Shown here in pieces: positions 52,962 to 60,763 of a DNA stretch of 64,000 bases. This DNA comes from Chloroflexota bacterium. Lineage in GTDB: Bacteria > Chloroflexota > Anaerolineae > Anaerolineales > Villigracilaceae. Position numbers and translations under genes: made by a program. The notes beneath the pieces are model-generated. The model was not told the DNA's origin, did no database searches, and saw only the letters and a list, made by a program, of their open reading frames with translations. The first letter of the stretch is position 1. The number at the start of each line of letters is the position of its first letter. Where the stretch lies: contig JABFGC010000001.1 of the NCBI GenBank assembly GCA_013112685.1, forward strand, positions 124,001-188,000. The letters run 5' to 3'.

Positions 52962-53779
52962 CCCAGGAAATCTATATCTCCGCCTTGGATTGGCTTGGGC
53001 GTGGCTTTACTCTCCTGCCTATTGTGCCTGGCACGAAATATATTGCTCGTGGTTTTGGTCTTGCGATGGATCGGGTTTTGGATCAACGTCGTGCGGCAGA
53101 ATATTTTCGTGATTCATCGGTTCGTTGGAACCTGGCAGTAGTTGCCCCAGCTGGGACCCATATTCTTGATTTCGATGATTGGGACCTATATCTGCGCTGG
53201 TTGAAGTTCGTTAAACCCTTCGATGATTCGATGACCAGGACGTATACCGAGTTAACGCCGTCGGGTGGTGTTCATGTCTTCTTGGCTGGTGAGGTTCCTC
53301 CTGGGTATCGATGCCGGAAGGGTTGTGAGATCAAACGGCATTCCCTGGTTGCGCCTTCTGTCCTGTCTTCGGGACGATATGAAGTTTTCGCGGATTTGCC
53401 CATCTATCATGGTTCCCTCGATGCGGTCTTTTATTTTCTTCGCGAGCCATGTACTGATCAATCTATTCCTTTATTACCGAAACCAGGAACGCGAATTTTC
53501 CCAGCTGGCAAGATCGATCAGATCAAGGCGCGTTTTCCCATTGTCGAGATGTTCAAATCGTATTATCCTAAGGTCACACTTAAACAGCGTGGCGTTTTCT
53601 ATAATTGCCTATGTCCATTTCACGCTGATAAATATCCCTCCTTTTGGCTTAACTCAAAACTGAATATTTTCGGGTGTCACACTTGCAAAGCGCGGGGTGA
53701 CGTCATCAATCTTTACGCGCTCATTAGAGACATCAACAACGAACAAGCGATTGAAGATTTGATGGCTTATGCTTTCTAG
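52958..53779 (+). CDS. Primase-polymerase (prim-pol/AEP) with C-terminal CHC2 zinc finger
   Basis: 273 residues. The N-terminal AEP domain shows D-x-D in 'HILDFDDWDLY' (about 68-78) and 'TPSGGVHVFLAG' (about 98-109), with the motif order of bifunctional primase-polymerases. Residues about 210-255 form a CHC2-type zinc finger: C-P-F-H ... 'PSFWLNSKLNIFGCHTCKARGDVI'. The usual order in DnaG is zinc finger first. Coupled to the upstream gene by ATGA and overlapping the Rep gene by 11 nt. Confidence 0.85.
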   Translation: MTQEIYISALDWLGRGFTLLPIVPGTKYIARGFGLAMDRVLDQRRAAEYFRDSSVRWNLAVVAPAGTHILDFDDWDLYLRWLKFVKPFDDSMTRTYTELTPSGGVHVFLAGEVPPGYRCRKGCEIKRHSLVAPSVLSSGRYEVFADLPIYHGSLDAVFYFLREPCTDQSIPLLPKPGTRIFPAGKIDQIKARFPIVEMFKSYYPKVTLKQRGVFYNCLCPFHADKYPSFWLNSKLNIFGCHTCKARGDVINLYALIRDINNEQAIEDLMAYAF

Positions 53780-54887
53780 TGCATTCACCTGGACTCCTTT
53801 GGATCGAGTGCGCGTCCTGAAAATGGACGTGCAGGACCGTTTAACAGTTAATCGGCTGGTGCGTTGGCAGCGTCAATCGGTCGCTCGATCCATTATTCCA
53901 GGGGAACGGGTTTCTAAGTGTTATCGTGTTCGGGTGCGTGAATTGGTGGATGTGCTCCGATCGCAGAAATTCAAGCGGGCGCATTATGGCGGCTTGTATA
54001 CGTGTGGATCTGTTTGGCATTGTCCGGTCTGTGCTTCGAAGATTACCGAACGCCGCCGGATCGAGCTTCAGCAGGCAATTGACCAGGCAACAAAGAAGGG
54101 GTTATCTTTTTTCATGGTGACTTGGACACTGCAACATACAAAAGATGACAGTCTTAAAGATGTTCGTGATTCTCTGGGTGTTGCTCTGCGTAAACTTCGC
54201 GCTGGTCGCTGGTATCAGTCATTTGCTGAGACTTGGCAAATCTCAGGTAATGTTACTGGCTCAGAAATCACTTATGGCACGGAACACGGTTGGCATTATC
54301 ATAAGCATTCGATCTATTTCACCTCAAAGACTTTATCAGTTGCGCAGCTGGCAAACATACAGACAGAATTGTCTTTGAAGTATCGCCAAATCCTGGATAA
54401 GATGGGACGCTATGCCCATCCAATTATTGGTGTCGATGTTCGTTCCGGTGATTCAGGCGTTGCGGACTATGTAGCCAAGTATGGACAGCAGAAGGATATA
54501 TCTAATTGGAGCCTTGCCGCGGAGCTCACAAAGGGAAGTAGTAAAGTTGCGTTGCAGGAAGTTGATCACTTCACCCCGTTTGAATTGCTTGACCTTTATC
54601 TTCATCAGGAGGACGACGGGAAACTTTATCGCGAATATGCACAGACCATGAAAGGGGATCATCAATTGAGGTGGTCGCCGGGCTTGCGGGACCTGCTCGG
54701 GCTCGATCCTGAGATCACTGATGAAGAATTGGCAACTGTCCAGGATGATGATGCGATTCTCTTTGCACAGATCACGATCCAGCAATGGCGGAAGATCATC
54801 AAGCAGGAAAAGCGCGGTCATGTCCTCGAAGCTGCATCGATGGGAGATCCTGATCTATTTCAAAAATTTCTGACAACAATAAAGTGA
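53769..54887 (+). CDS. rep: HUH rolling-circle replication initiator (Rep)
   Basis: 372 residues. A zinc-binding segment 'GLYTCGSVWHCPVCASKITERRR' (about 76-98), HUH motif in 'HGWHYHKHSIYF' (about 175-186), and a catalytic Tyr region 'VADYVAKYGQQK' (about 232-243) in the right order for plasmid/phage Rep_1-type nickases. It would nick a double-strand origin and drive rolling-circle replication of the element. It overlaps the prim-pol gene by 11 nt. Confidence 0.88.
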   Translation: MLSSAFTWTPLDRVRVLKMDVQDRLTVNRLVRWQRQSVARSIIPGERVSKCYRVRVRELVDVLRSQKFKRAHYGGLYTCGSVWHCPVCASKITERRRIELQQAIDQATKKGLSFFMVTWTLQHTKDDSLKDVRDSLGVALRKLRAGRWYQSFAETWQISGNVTGSEITYGTEHGWHYHKHSIYFTSKTLSVAQLANIQTELSLKYRQILDKMGRYAHPIIGVDVRSGDSGVADYVAKYGQQKDISNWSLAAELTKGSSKVALQEVDHFTPFELLDLYLHQEDDGKLYREYAQTMKGDHQLRWSPGLRDLLGLDPEITDEELATVQDDDAILFAQITIQQWRKIIKQEKRGHVLEAASMGDPDLFQKFLTTIK

Positions 54888-54906
54888 TTTATGCTATACT
54901 TTTGGA

Positions 54907-54948
54907 GCCGTTACAGGGTGCCCCCCTCACCCTGTAGCGGCATTTTTT
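54907..54948 (+). terminator. Strong rho-independent terminator after rep
   Basis: 14-bp stem (GCCGTTACAGGGTG / CACCCTGTAGCGGC) with a 7-nt loop and ATTTTTTT; ends the plus-strand replication module. Confidence 0.92.
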
Positions 54949-55518
54949 TGCCTGGGATCGGCTTGGGAGGGGGGAGGCGCGAAGCGCCTATCTTGGTATT
55001 AACGCGAAATTCGCGTCCCGCCCTCTGGCGGGCTTCTGAGGGGCGTTTCTCAAAAAATCCATTTCACCCTAGCGGTACTCCCCCCTGCGTTGAAATTTGA
55101 GGCTAGAATTTTCGTTCTAAGATAGTTTTTTTGTTCTATTTTGGGGTAGGGTGGGGTAGGGTCTTGAAAATCCGATATTGGATCGATCACTAATTTTTAT
55201 CAAAAAGTTCATAAAAAACGGTCTCGGTCGAGAAATCGGACTGTTTTTATCGGCAATGATGACTACAGGTGTGTAGGGGGGCACCCCAGCAGGGGCGCGG
55301 CGCGGGTCTAGCAAATGGTTTAACCGGACAGGTCTCTTGCTGTCCCGTAACCTATCCCCCAAAGTCTAGTAGCCATGATTTCAGGATCAGGAGTGGTTTT
55401 TTCCTGATCCTGAAATCATCCGCGAAGGGTTTAACGCCTGCTTCGATGTTCAAACAATAGGGTGATAATTACTGCCAATGATCCTGATATCAGGATAAAT
55501 TTGAATGTGAGCCAGATT
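54949..55518. repeat. Prophage intergenic region with inverted repeats (candidate origin)
   Basis: 570 bp without a credible gene between the convergent modules. Several hairpins lie at 54970-55040. An 18-bp perfect inverted repeat (55375-55392 / 55402-55419, motif TTTCAGGATCAGGA) and the palindrome ATCCTGATATCAGGAT (55481-55496) share the ATCAGGAT core. Position between Rep and structural genes is where filamentous phages keep origins and packaging signals. Confidence 0.6.
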
Positions 55519-55779
55519 TCATCTAGGCTTGGGAGGGGTGGAGGGCTTGGATCCATTTTTTAATCTCTTGAAAACTTTGACGAATGATTTATCTTGTTTC
55601 AACTTGTCCCATTTTTTGTAGATTAGCTTTTCTAGTTCTATAAATTTCTCGTGTTCTAAAAAGTAAAAATTCCAAAACACGTTTGAGTTTTTAAAGTCGT
55701 AACCTATTGATAAAAGATGATCACGTAGTGCGAAAATTTTTTTGTTTTGTTTGGCTGGTTGTTTGAATGTTGGTATCAT
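55519..55779 (-). CDS. Small basic hypothetical protein
   Basis: 86 residues from the ATG at 55779, very Lys/Phe-rich ('KKIFALRDHLLSIGYDFKN...KKWDKLKQDKSFVKVFKRLK'). No family recognised. It overlaps the stop of the upstream gene by 4 nt in the structural operon. Confidence 0.55.
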   Translation of the reverse strand: MIPTFKQPAKQNKKIFALRDHLLSIGYDFKNSNVFWNFYFLEHEKFIELEKLIYKKWDKLKQDKSFVKVFKRLKNGSKPSTPPKPR

Positions 55780-56522
55780 GGATACCTCACAGAATCGATT
55801 ATGACCGGATCCCAAAAATTAACTCCTGTTGGTAAACCATAGGCGAGGAAGTCCAGGAACATTACTCCATGGCTGGCTGCGTACGCGTTACATCCTCCGC
55901 AAAGATCAACCACCAAATAATCACCCGCGATTTGTTCAGGTGCTGAAACATGCAGGACCGTCAGCGCTGGATATAGTGCATTTTCCCAGGACACTTCATG
56001 ATCTGGATACGTTGGAACGGCGACCCCTCCGCGATATTCGATGAACGCAGAGTCATCCATTATGTATTGTGACCAGGGTAATTCCGATGCGGTGGTGTCT
56101 TTGCATCCAATTACCCGTGTTTCCTGCGGGTTGTAAATCCAGTTTGCTTGGTGACAGTTCACTGCATAGTCTGGATTTTCATCCATCTGTGCAACCAGGT
56201 CTGGATAATAATAGCTAAAAACCCAATTCACGGATTTTGGATCGAGCGGGGTATATGCTGGCGTTGGGGTGTCTCTCATCCAGGCTTCGGACGGTGTGCC
56301 TGTTGGGAAGGGTGTGTAAGTTGGTAGGGGTGTATAAGTTGGTTGCGCTGTTGGGTTGATGTTAATGCCTGGCACGATCTGCACCAATATTGCTGTTGGT
56401 GTTGCATCAATGAGACCCAGGCGTTGAGCTGTTTCCATGTTTGCGCCTGTCTCTGGATTGGGTAGGAACATTCCGAAAAATCCACGAGAAAAATAAAGGA
56501 TTGTTCCAATCATCAGCCACAT
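55776..56522 (-). CDS. Membrane-anchored minor virion protein candidate
   Basis: 248 residues from the ATG at 56522; an ATG at 56654 would overlap the preceding gene by 110 nt. One TM near the N-terminus, then a Thr/Pro linker ('PTAQPTYTPLPTYTPFP') and a Cys-containing ectodomain with 'VVDLCGGCNAYAASHGVMF'. The linker style matches the protein at 57381. No family recognised. Confidence 0.55.
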   Translation of the reverse strand: MWLMIGTILYFSRGFFGMFLPNPETGANMETAQRLGLIDATPTAILVQIVPGININPTAQPTYTPLPTYTPFPTGTPSEAWMRDTPTPAYTPLDPKSVNWVFSYYYPDLVAQMDENPDYAVNCHQANWIYNPQETRVIGCKDTTASELPWSQYIMDDSAFIEYRGGVAVPTYPDHEVSWENALYPALTVLHVSAPEQIAGDYLVVDLCGGCNAYAASHGVMFLDFLAYGLPTGVNFWDPVIIDSVRYP

Positions 56523-56544
56523 TTGTCCCGCTGTGACCAGGTAA

Positions 56545-56856
56545 TTAGCTCCCCCACCACTTTTTACCCCGAGGAACGGACGCAAATTTTTCTGCTGCTT
56601 CTCCCATTTTCCGAGCAGATGAAACAAGGTCGTTACCAAGTTCGGCGATGTCATCCCTCCCGCCGCTCTCCACATCGCGTATTTGGTATTTCCGGTTATA
56701 TTTTCTGAAGTATTCTTCCGTCCAGGTCTTGAACGTATTGACGATATCTTCAGGGAAATCGCCCTGGATCGAGCGTGTCATAAACGCCGAAATGTTCCCA
56801 CCAACACGTTTGAAAAATGTAACCGTGATAGGATTTTCGCCCATTGATTTTGTCAT
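56545..56856 (-). CDS. Small hypothetical protein between Zot-like and ectodomain genes
   Basis: 103 residues, helical, mixed charge ('DIVNTFKTWTEEYFRKYNRKYQIRD'), no TM. It overlaps the Zot-like gene end by 107 nt, so the start may be further downstream (56781). Position suggests an assembly partner. Confidence 0.5.
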   Translation of the reverse strand: MTKSMGENPITVTFFKRVGGNISAFMTRSIQGDFPEDIVNTFKTWTEEYFRKYNRKYQIRDVESGGRDDIAELGNDLVSSARKMGEAAEKFASVPRGKKWWGS

Positions 56857-57268
56857 ATCTCCAAATTTTGATTGGGATCAGAAACCACTTGAAGAAGTCG
56901 AACCATAGTTGAACGGTTAACTCGCATAGGTCTTCATGTGGTGCTTTACGACCCGAAAAAATTAAATAGGTTTGTTGTTTCCTGGCGAATGAGGAAATTG
57001 ATCCTGCGCTCTTTTGAGTTCGGAAATATAGTCCGAGTTCGTCGAAGATGGCGACGACTTTTCTCCGTCCGTGTTCGTCCATCGTCATTGTCGCGGGGTC
57101 ATCATTCCAAATGCAGTTAATTTGACTGATCAGTTTGTAGCCGCGCTTTAGGTATCGTTCTGCAATTTCGACTGCGAATAATGTTTTACCGGACCCGAGG
57201 CGTCCGGTGATGTACACCATGTAGCAATCGTCAAGCTCTGCAAAAAAACCGTCATCGTATAGGATCAT
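56750..57268 (-). CDS. Zot/pI-like morphogenesis ATPase
   Basis: 172 residues. Walker A 'ITGRLGSGKTLFAVEIAERYL' region (about 19-39), Walker B-like 'VVAIFDELGLYF' (about 69-80), and the size and layout of the Zot domain (PF05707-like; inovirus pI). It lacks the TM and long periplasmic part of classical pI, so it is short. Starts 2 nt after a 33-residue TM peptide. Zot-like ATPases are the hallmark of inoviruses. Confidence 0.8.
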   Translation of the reverse strand: MILYDDGFFAELDDCYMVYITGRLGSGKTLFAVEIAERYLKRGYKLISQINCIWNDDPATMTMDEHGRRKVVAIFDELGLYFRTQKSAGSISSFARKQQTYLIFSGRKAPHEDLCELTVQLWFDFFKWFLIPIKIWRYDKINGRKSYHGYIFQTCWWEHFGVYDTLDPGRFP

Positions 57269-57270
57269 GG

Positions 57271-57372
57271 TTAGAAGATGCTCTTGACTGCATAGATTAC
57301 GAAAGCGACACCGAATACAACGGCTAAGCCGATTGGGACGAAAAGAGTTATGTTAAATAAGGGTGCTTCCAT
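57271..57372 (-). CDS. 33-residue single-TM peptide
   Basis: 'MEAPLFNITLFVPIGLAVVF' then 'VIYAVKSIF': one hydrophobic helix with a short basic end. Stop lies 2 nt before the Zot-like start. Candidate minor coat protein (pVII/pIX size class). Confidence 0.6.
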   Translation of the reverse strand: MEAPLFNITLFVPIGLAVVFGVAFVIYAVKSIF

Positions 57373-57380
57373 GGTTTACC

Positions 57381-58628
57381 TTACGATACAAACAGGTTTC
57401 GGATGATTGCAACAATACCCAAGATGTAGAGTATTGCTTCAAGTGAAATAACAACATCGAAGACAGTTAACTCTCCGAAAGAAATATCTTGGAAGCATAT
57501 ATGAGCAATCCAAGGGAAAGCGCCTATGGGATTTGCAGTCAGCCCGCCGAAGTCAAAGCCTCCATAGGGACCTATATCTATACAGTATTCGTTACCGTAA
57601 GAGATGCCGGTCCAATCGAAGCCAGTTTCTTCGTCGTGGACAGTTTGGCAGTAGCTTAAGTCTGTTCCTGGTGTACCTGTGGCTGTAGGTGTAGGCGTTG
57701 TTGGAAGGCTTGAGATTGATATGTATACCCATCCTTGGGCAATATTGTCTCCAGATGGCCACGATACGTTATTGTTTTTTATGTTGACGTAGAAATCTGT
57801 TCCCTGATTGTTTGGATTTCCGTTTGTAAATGGCTGTTGCTTTTGGTAAGTGTGATTGCATGTGCCGCTGGTACCGGGGGTGCATGCATTGGAGTAGTTA
57901 CTGTCGATATTTGTATTCCATCCGCTTTGTGGGTCACGTGCCCATAAGTGATTTTCGAGTGTTGGGGCGTACCGGGAATCAGCGTTGCTCCATGATATTG
58001 TTATGTCATAAGCGTAGTAAATGTTTACTAATGTGTTATATGGGCTTTGAACGTGAACGCCTATTAAATCAGCGAAATAATTATTGTTAAATCCGTTTAT
58101 TGTGAACTCGTGTGTGTACGAAACGACTCCGCCGTTCCAGCATTGTCCATTTATTAAATATAAGCACTCCATTCCTCCGCCTGTTGGTGTGCCTGTTGCA
58201 GTCGGTGTGATGGTTGCTGTTGGCGTGACGGTTACTGTTGGTGTTGTACATGGGCTTCCCCCGGCTGCGGCTGTTTGACAGGCTATTTGCGTCATTGATT
58301 CAAGTGTTGGGTTGGGTGTATTTGTGTTCGATGGTGTTGACGTGCTCCAATCTGAGGCGTTGACGCATTGCGAGCATAGGAGCAGCCAGGCTGATGAGGG
58401 TGTAACTGTTCCCCACCCAACAGGGTTGGATCCGTTTTCTGGGCATTCCAGATTTCCATAATCTATGGTGGGGTTGATGAGTGGGTTATATGGTGGTGGA
58501 GCCGTGATTGTTGTTGTGGGTTGTGGCGTTTCAGTTAATGCCTGGTAGGCGTTAACACCTGCGGGTATTCCAGCGATGCCCAGTATTAAGATCATGATTG
58601 ATGATGTGACAAGTATTTTTCTGTTCAT
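57381..58628 (-). CDS. Adsorption-protein-like surface protein (pIII-type architecture)
   Basis: 415 residues. Signal peptide (1-27), Thr/Pro linkers at 33-45, 95-110, 127-150 and 305-320, separated by Cys-containing domains, and a C-terminal TM helix (about 385-408) with a short tail. Filamentous-phage pIII has the same scheme: signal, domains with flexible linkers, C-terminal membrane anchor. No sequence family recognised; the call rests on architecture and position. Confidence 0.65.
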   Translation of the reverse strand: MNRKILVTSSIMILILGIAGIPAGVNAYQALTETPQPTTTITAPPPYNPLINPTIDYGNLECPENGSNPVGWGTVTPSSAWLLLCSQCVNASDWSTSTPSNTNTPNPTLESMTQIACQTAAAGGSPCTTPTVTVTPTATITPTATGTPTGGGMECLYLINGQCWNGGVVSYTHEFTINGFNNNYFADLIGVHVQSPYNTLVNIYYAYDITISWSNADSRYAPTLENHLWARDPQSGWNTNIDSNYSNACTPGTSGTCNHTYQKQQPFTNGNPNNQGTDFYVNIKNNNVSWPSGDNIAQGWVYISISSLPTTPTPTATGTPGTDLSYCQTVHDEETGFDWTGISYGNEYCIDIGPYGGFDFGGLTANPIGAFPWIAHICFQDISFGELTVFDVVISLEAILYILGIVAIIRNLFVS

Positions 58629-58629
58629 G

Positions 58630-58743
58630 TCATGATCTGCGAACCACCATTAGGAGCAACACAAGTAGAACAATGGCTGTCACCAAGGTTTGGATTGCCG
58701 GCAAAATTCCCAGGGCATTGAGTAGGTACATGATCGCTGACAT
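58630..58743 (-). CDS. 37-residue single-TM peptide
   Basis: 'MSAIMYLLNALGILPAIQTL' then a hydrophobic helix ending 'VVRRS'. The start overlaps the upstream stop (TAATG), and its own stop is 1 nt before the pIII-like start. Minor coat protein candidate. Confidence 0.55.
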   Translation of the reverse strand: MSAIMYLLNALGILPAIQTLVTAIVLLVLLLMVVRRS

Positions 58744-58934
58744 TATTTATCTGCCTCTCGTTTGAAGGATAGGAAAATTGAGATGAAGATCAGAATTGCT
58801 ATTCCAGGGATTAAGCTTTCTTCCGGCAGGACATTTAATGCGATTGCTAAAATCCAAGTGATAGCTATAAGTGGTTGGCGTAAAAGTAATAATGCAATTA
58901 CTCCACCAAATGCAATGGTTTGAGCCTCAGTCAT
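58743..58934 (-). CDS. 63-residue two-TM protein
   Basis: From the ATG at 58934: two hydrophobic segments ('FGGVIALLLLRQPLIAITWIL', 'SLIPGIAILIFISIFL') and a charged end. Overlaps neighbours on both sides. Virion or assembly membrane protein candidate. Confidence 0.55.
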   Translation of the reverse strand: MTEAQTIAFGGVIALLLLRQPLIAITWILAIALNVLPEESLIPGIAILIFISIFLSFKREADK

Positions 58935-59097
58935 CGCCGCCTGACCCAATTCTGTTCAGGAAGAATAAGGCAACAGGCCAGACAACGATTGAGAACCAGA
59001 TAATGATTTGCATTATTGTCCACATTGACACGCCGTAGAAGTTTATGTGTTTCATTGTGTCGATCACGATGTTGGTTAATGCGATTATTGCTTGCAT
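58927..59097 (-). CDS. 56-residue TM protein
   Basis: ATG at 59097: 'MQAIIALTNIVIDTMKHI' then 'IIIWFSIVVWPVALFFL', ending 'NRIGSGGDD'. It overlaps the next start by 8 nt. Part of the series of tiny membrane proteins. Confidence 0.55.
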   Translation of the reverse strand: MQAIIALTNIVIDTMKHINFYGVSMWTIMQIIIWFSIVVWPVALFFLNRIGSGGDD

Positions 59098-59157
59098 GTT
59101 TGCCTCGTAAAATGAATCGGCTGGACGTTGCCGCCCAGCCGAAAGACGATTGACGAT

Positions 59158-59307
59158 CTAGCGCGACTTAACGCGGCGGAAGATGCTGATCACGAGTCCA
59201 GCGACGAGGCTGAATGCCAGGATCAAGCCCAGCGTCACATTGGTCGTGCCGATTGTGCCCAGTTCGACGGCGAAGAGATCGGTCATCCAGGTGACAAGGT
59301 CTGCCAT
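59158..59307 (-). CDS. Major coat protein candidate (pVIII-like)
   Basis: 49 residues: an acidic/amphipathic N-terminus ('MADLVTWMTDLFAVELG'), one central hydrophobic helix ('VTLGLILAFSLVAGLVISI') and a basic C-terminus ('FRRVKSR'). This is the charge pattern of filamentous-phage major coat proteins, where the basic end contacts DNA. AAAGGAG precedes the ATG at 59307, the strongest ribosome site in the module. Confidence 0.7.
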   Translation of the reverse strand: MADLVTWMTDLFAVELGTIGTTNVTLGLILAFSLVAGLVISIFRRVKSR

Positions 59308-59358
59308 GGTTGCACTCTCCTTTCATGGGATATAGGTATCACGGTCCGCGGTGCCGTG

Positions 59359-59649
59359 TTACTTTTTCGGTTTTTCTTCGCTGGCTTGAACGGGGGTATT
59401 GTTGGGTTGTGCGTACAGTGCAAGTTTGAAGTTTCGGATTTGAGGCTTCACCAGGGCGTGTTTGATATCCACGTCCTGACCGATCGAAAAGCCATGATCA
59501 TGTGGGAACGTGATTACCACGTCTCCGCCGGTTTCGCGATCGAGAAAGGTGATTTGACAAGTCACCTTTTCAGGGGGAAGAGTGTTTCCGTCTTTGTCCT
59601 TTTCCCAGTTTTTGATGTCACGCACGATACCTTTGAAAGAAATTTGCAT
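59359..59649 (-). CDS. Probable ssDNA-binding protein (pV-like)
   Basis: 96 residues, predicted all-beta core ('QISFKGIVRDIKNWEKD...KVTCQITFLD...GDVVITFP...IGQDVDIKHALVKPQIRNFKLALYA') and a charged Lys/Pro tail. An OB-fold and its place ahead of the coat gene fit a filamentous-phage single-stranded DNA-binding protein. No exact family match known to me. Confidence 0.6.
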   Translation of the reverse strand: MQISFKGIVRDIKNWEKDKDGNTLPPEKVTCQITFLDRETGGDVVITFPHDHGFSIGQDVDIKHALVKPQIRNFKLALYAQPNNTPVQASEEKPKK

Positions 59650-59838
59650 TGATTGGATCTCCTATTCGGGCAGATGGATTTTGATCATCGCTTGCCCTGG
59701 TCGATGATCTCAAAGCGGAACACCCGCCAATTGACGCCCCGACCCGATCCGCCCCCCTATTATGTTAAAAAATAGCGACACGACCGCAGGGGGTGCGGAT
59801 CGTGTCTGTTGAAAAATTTAAACCAATGTGGGTAAAAA

Positions 59839-59938
59839 GTCAAGGTTTGAATGTCATGTGATGGTCAAGTGCAAGGATAAAGCCCGCCCGCGCTTGGGCG
59901 CGGCGGGCTGCCTGCACTACCACATGACAAAACTTGAC
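59839..59938. repeat. Large nested inverted repeat (origin or packaging-signal candidate)
   Basis: Nested arms: GTCAAG/CTTGAC at the ends, GTCATGTG (59853-59860)/CACATGAC (59921-59928), AGTGCA/TGCACT, and an apical AGCCCGCC (59881-59888)/GGCGGGCT (59902-59909). The 349-bp gap 59650-59998 holds no gene. A long GC-capped hairpin next to coat genes is what a filamentous-phage packaging signal or replication origin looks like. Confidence 0.65.
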
Positions 59939-59998
59939 CAGGAAATAATCGGAAAACTTTTCCTGATCTCGAACCTGCTTTTTATTCCTAAGCGCTCT

Positions 59999-60268
59999 TT
60001 ATGGTTTTGATTGTGATACATTCCCCAATATTGCTATTGCGATGCCAATGTAGATGGCGCCAAGAATGAGGGTAATGATTAGGTTTGCAATGAAGAAATG
60101 TCCCCAAACTGCGAATGATCTTTTAATAAAATTTTTGCTTATCAAGTTTGTTTTTGGGAGTTTTTTATACTGAACGTCTCTTACTCGTTCATCTAGGATT
60201 TGGACCTGTTTTTCTAGTGTGGTTAGGTAGTTCATTAGTTCGTCCATGTTTTTGAATTTGGGCGGCAT
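59999..60268 (-). CDS. Small coiled-coil plus TM protein
   Basis: 89 residues from the ATG at 60268 (AGGAGG upstream): a helical/coiled N-terminal half ('MNYLTTLEKQVQILDERVRDV') and two C-terminal TM segments. Diverges from the HTH gene at 60317. Function unknown. Confidence 0.55.
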   Translation of the reverse strand: MPPKFKNMDELMNYLTTLEKQVQILDERVRDVQYKKLPKTNLISKNFIKRSFAVWGHFFIANLIITLILGAIYIGIAIAILGNVSQSKP

Positions 60269-60281
60269 AAGTTTTTCCTCC

Positions 60282-60310
60282 TTGACAAAATTTCGTAACG
60301 TGCGTAAGAT
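60282..60310 (+). promoter_or_regulatory. Consensus promoter, near-leaderless transcript
   Basis: TTGACA (60282-60287), 17-nt spacer, TAAGAT (60305-60310). The ATG at 60317 is only 6 nt from the -10 box, so the message would be leaderless. Confidence 0.7.
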
Positions 60311-60316
60311 GTGGTC

Positions 60317-60511
60317 ATGACACAAGACCGGAAAGATTTAAGTGTTGCTCAGGTTGCGGTAATTCTTGTTTGTTCTTCTCGGCATGTATTGAACTTGATT
60401 AATTCGGGTCATTTCCCTAATGCGTACAAAATGAATCCTGGTAAGAGAAGCGTTTACCGGATCCCCAAAAAGGATCTTGACGCTTTTTTGAAGTTGCGAA
60501 CGGTTAAGTAG
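60317..60511 (+). CDS. Excisionase-like helix-turn-helix protein
   Basis: 64 residues. 'DLSVAQVAVILVCSSRHVLNLINSGHFPNAYKMN...YRIPKKDLDAFL' is the HTH_17/excisionase fold. It lies at the right end of the element opposite the integrase, as an Xis/recombination directionality factor or switch regulator would. The ATG at 60317 lies at the predicted transcription start. Confidence 0.75.
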   Translation: MTQDRKDLSVAQVAVILVCSSRHVLNLINSGHFPNAYKMNPGKRSVYRIPKKDLDAFLKLRTVK

Positions 60512-60520
60512 TTAGCAATC

Positions 60521-60548
60521 AGCCCCCAACGCGCCAACGTTGGAGGCT
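60521..60548 (+). terminator. Hairpin after the excisionase-like gene
   Basis: AGCCCCCAACG / CGTTGGAGGCT stem with one mismatch and a 6-nt loop; no T run, so termination is uncertain. Confidence 0.4.
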
Positions 60549-60605
60549 GTGACGGCGGCTCTATCGCTGTCAGGTGAGTTAGCACCTTAACAACTGCATA
60601 GAGAC

Positions 60606-60650
60606 AGTGAGCGCGGAGAGGATCGAACTCTCAACAAACGGCTTAAAAGG
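60606..60650. other. attR: attR: 45-bp direct repeat within tRNA-Lys
   Basis: Identical to attL at 50096-50140. Right of 60650 the sequence continues into the 5' half of tRNA-Lys, so this is the chromosomal tRNA side. The intervening element is 10,510 bp. Confidence 0.93.
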
Positions 60651-60679
60651 CCGCTGCTCTGCCATTGAGCTACGCGCCC
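60608..60679 (-). tRNA. tRNA-Lys(UUU)
   Basis: Folds as a full cloverleaf on the minus strand: acceptor GGGCGCG/CGCGCTC, D-stem GCTC/GAGC, anticodon arm GCGGC-CTTTTAA-GCCGT (anticodon UUU), T-arm GAGAG-TTCGATC-CTCTC, discriminator A. No CCA is encoded. Its 3' half is the integration site of the element, and the element supplies a matching end, so the tRNA remains intact. Confidence 0.95.
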
Positions 60680-60763
60680 GCTGAGTTTCGAGCGGGCAAT
60701 ATTCTAACATGCGAAAGTAATACCGGCAAGGCACGCCGCGTCTAGCACGAGGAGGTATAAAAA

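Noticed and set aside
55117..55362. 81-residue minus-strand frame in the prophage gap
   Set aside because: Composition is poor, it spans hairpins, and it has no ribosome binding site.
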